Source: Gammaproteobacteria bacterium (GTDB taxonomy: Bacteria; Pseudomonadota; Gammaproteobacteria; Steroidobacterales; Foliamicaceae). From it: a stretch of 64,000 bases of DNA. The DNA is taken from NCBI GenBank assembly GCA_026707445.1, contig JAPOWV010000013.1, positions 1-64,000 on the forward strand. The letters are read 5' to 3'. Below, one piece after another: positions 63,455 to 64,000 of the stretch (positions are counted from its first letter, which is position 1; every line of letters begins with the position of its first letter). Under the pieces are notes generated by a model, which made no database searches, was not told the DNA's origin, and saw only the letters and a list, made by a program, of their open reading frames with translations. The translations under genes were made by a program, and so were the position numbers.

Positions 63455-64000
63455 CGTTCCTCCGCCGATGCCGCATATTGGCCTGCCAGGCGGCCGAAAA
63501 CCGCGCCGATCGTCATCCCCGTGCCGGCGCAATAGCCTTTTCCGATGATGTTGCCCGCCATGATCTCGCCCGCGGCAAACATGTTCGGCGAAGGTTTCCC
63601 GCCCTGGAACAGCACGCGCGCCTGCTCGTCGACCTTCACGCCCAGGTAGGTAAAGGTGATGCCGGGCCTGAGCGGGTAGGCGTAAAACGGCGGCGTATCG
63701 AGAGGCAAGGCCCAGTGGGACTTGGGAGGTTCAAGATTCCGCGTGGAACAATCGTCGAGTATTTCCGGGTTGTAGTTTCCCGGAGACACACTCCCGTTGA
63801 ATTGACCAACGGTCTTTTCCAGCGTTCCCGATTCAATTCCCAAAATCGATGCCAATTGCTCGATCGTGTCCGCGGACATGGGCGGGAACAAGGAAGGCAT
63901 GAAACTGCCCAGCACCTTTGAATCCATGATTGCATACGCGATCTGGTCCGGTTGCCGGGCAATGAGCCGCCCCCAGATCGCGTAGCGCTTGGGCCAGGAG
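63451..64000 (-). CDS. tcuA: FAD-dependent tricarballylate dehydrogenase TcuA (5' part outside window)
   Basis: The frame is open from the window edge to the stop at 63451 (183 codons; N-terminus missing). The C-terminal part of a succinate-dehydrogenase/FAD-binding-2 flavoprotein is clear: LGIESGTLEKTVGQFNGSV, a substrate-loop region, FTYLGVKVDEQARVLFQGG, then MFAAGEIMAGNIIGKGYCAGTGMTIGAVFGRLAG, the FAD-binding end. TcuA oxidises tricarballylate to cis-aconitate. The call rests on coupling to tcuB and on these motifs; related dehydrogenases for other tricarboxylates are possible. Confidence 0.88.
   Translation of the reverse strand, partial: SWPKRYAIWGRLIARQPDQIAYAIMDSKVLGSFMPSLFPPMSADTIEQLASILGIESGTLEKTVGQFNGSVSPGNYNPEILDDCSTRNLEPPKSHWALPLDTPPFYAYPLRPGITFTYLGVKVDEQARVLFQGGKPSPNMFAAGEIMAGNIIGKGYCAGTGMTIGAVFGRLAGQYAASAEER

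Overview
The window reads as chromosomal DNA (mostly about 62-65% G+C by eye) of an uncultured-type gammaproteobacterium. Support: an rplU-rpmA-obgE operon with rpsT nearby, a TonB-dependent receptor, an RND pump, periplasmic quinoprotein dehydrogenases (TTQ and PQQ types), a tcuA-tcuB pair and tdh-kbl. No tRNA, rRNA, CRISPR array, prophage or intact insertion sequence was seen. The genus cannot be named from the sequence.

Layout. (1) 1-10314, minus: the 5' 3438 codons of one giant secreted Calx-beta-type protein that runs off the left edge. A 16-base poly-G run lies 76 nt upstream of its start, a candidate phase-variation switch. (2) 10315-10942: non-coding or unresolved. (3) 10943-13157: tdh-kbl threonine catabolism, then an Asp/Glu racemase-like gene. 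(4) 13992-21850: a sugar module made of a Gfo/Idh/MocA oxidoreductase, TIM-barrel sugar isomerase and MFS permease (plus), facing a gluconate-dehydrogenase-subunit-3-like protein, GMC oxidoreductase and DUF1080 hydrolase (minus), with an adjacent lipoprotein esterase. It fits oxidation and cleavage of 3-keto-glycosides. (5) 21864-29966: PD40-amidohydrolase, BKACE (DUF849), SDR, APC permease and a second secreted amidohydrolase. (6) 30015-35857: GntR regulator, HbpS/GlcG-like protein, and a TTQ amine dehydrogenase operon in the order mauB-E-D-A, followed by a secreted monoheme cytochrome c fused to a phosphotriesterase-like hydrolase. (7) 35911-41167: PQQ quinohaemoprotein alcohol dehydrogenase and a TonB-dependent receptor whose promoter carries an inverted repeat. 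(8) 41312-43290: thioredoxin-like/unknown-domain protein and a UGSC-motif protein. (9) 43313-53396: two flavin reductase-like proteins with PCP_red-like tails, a lower-GC RND efflux pair, an MFS transporter, a Rieske oxygenase and an enoyl reductase-like MDR. (10) 53398-58624: small coiled-coil membrane proteins, Qor, a DUF3604 protein and an MFS transporter. (11) 58738-64000: rpsT, a Leu/Glu-type dehydrogenase, YbjQ, obgE-rpmA-rplU, tcuB and partial tcuA.

Taken together, regions 4-9 look like a catabolic island. Its genes cover outer-membrane import, periplasmic oxidation of sugars, amines and alcohols by quinoproteins or flavoproteins feeding cytochromes, hydrolysis by amidohydrolase-superfamily enzymes, and cytoplasmic processing. 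This integration is inference; the individual family calls rest on motifs read directly from the translated sequence. The most unusual items are the cytochrome c-phosphotriesterase fusion in the amine dehydrogenase operon, and the giant adhesin-like gene with its homopolymer tract.
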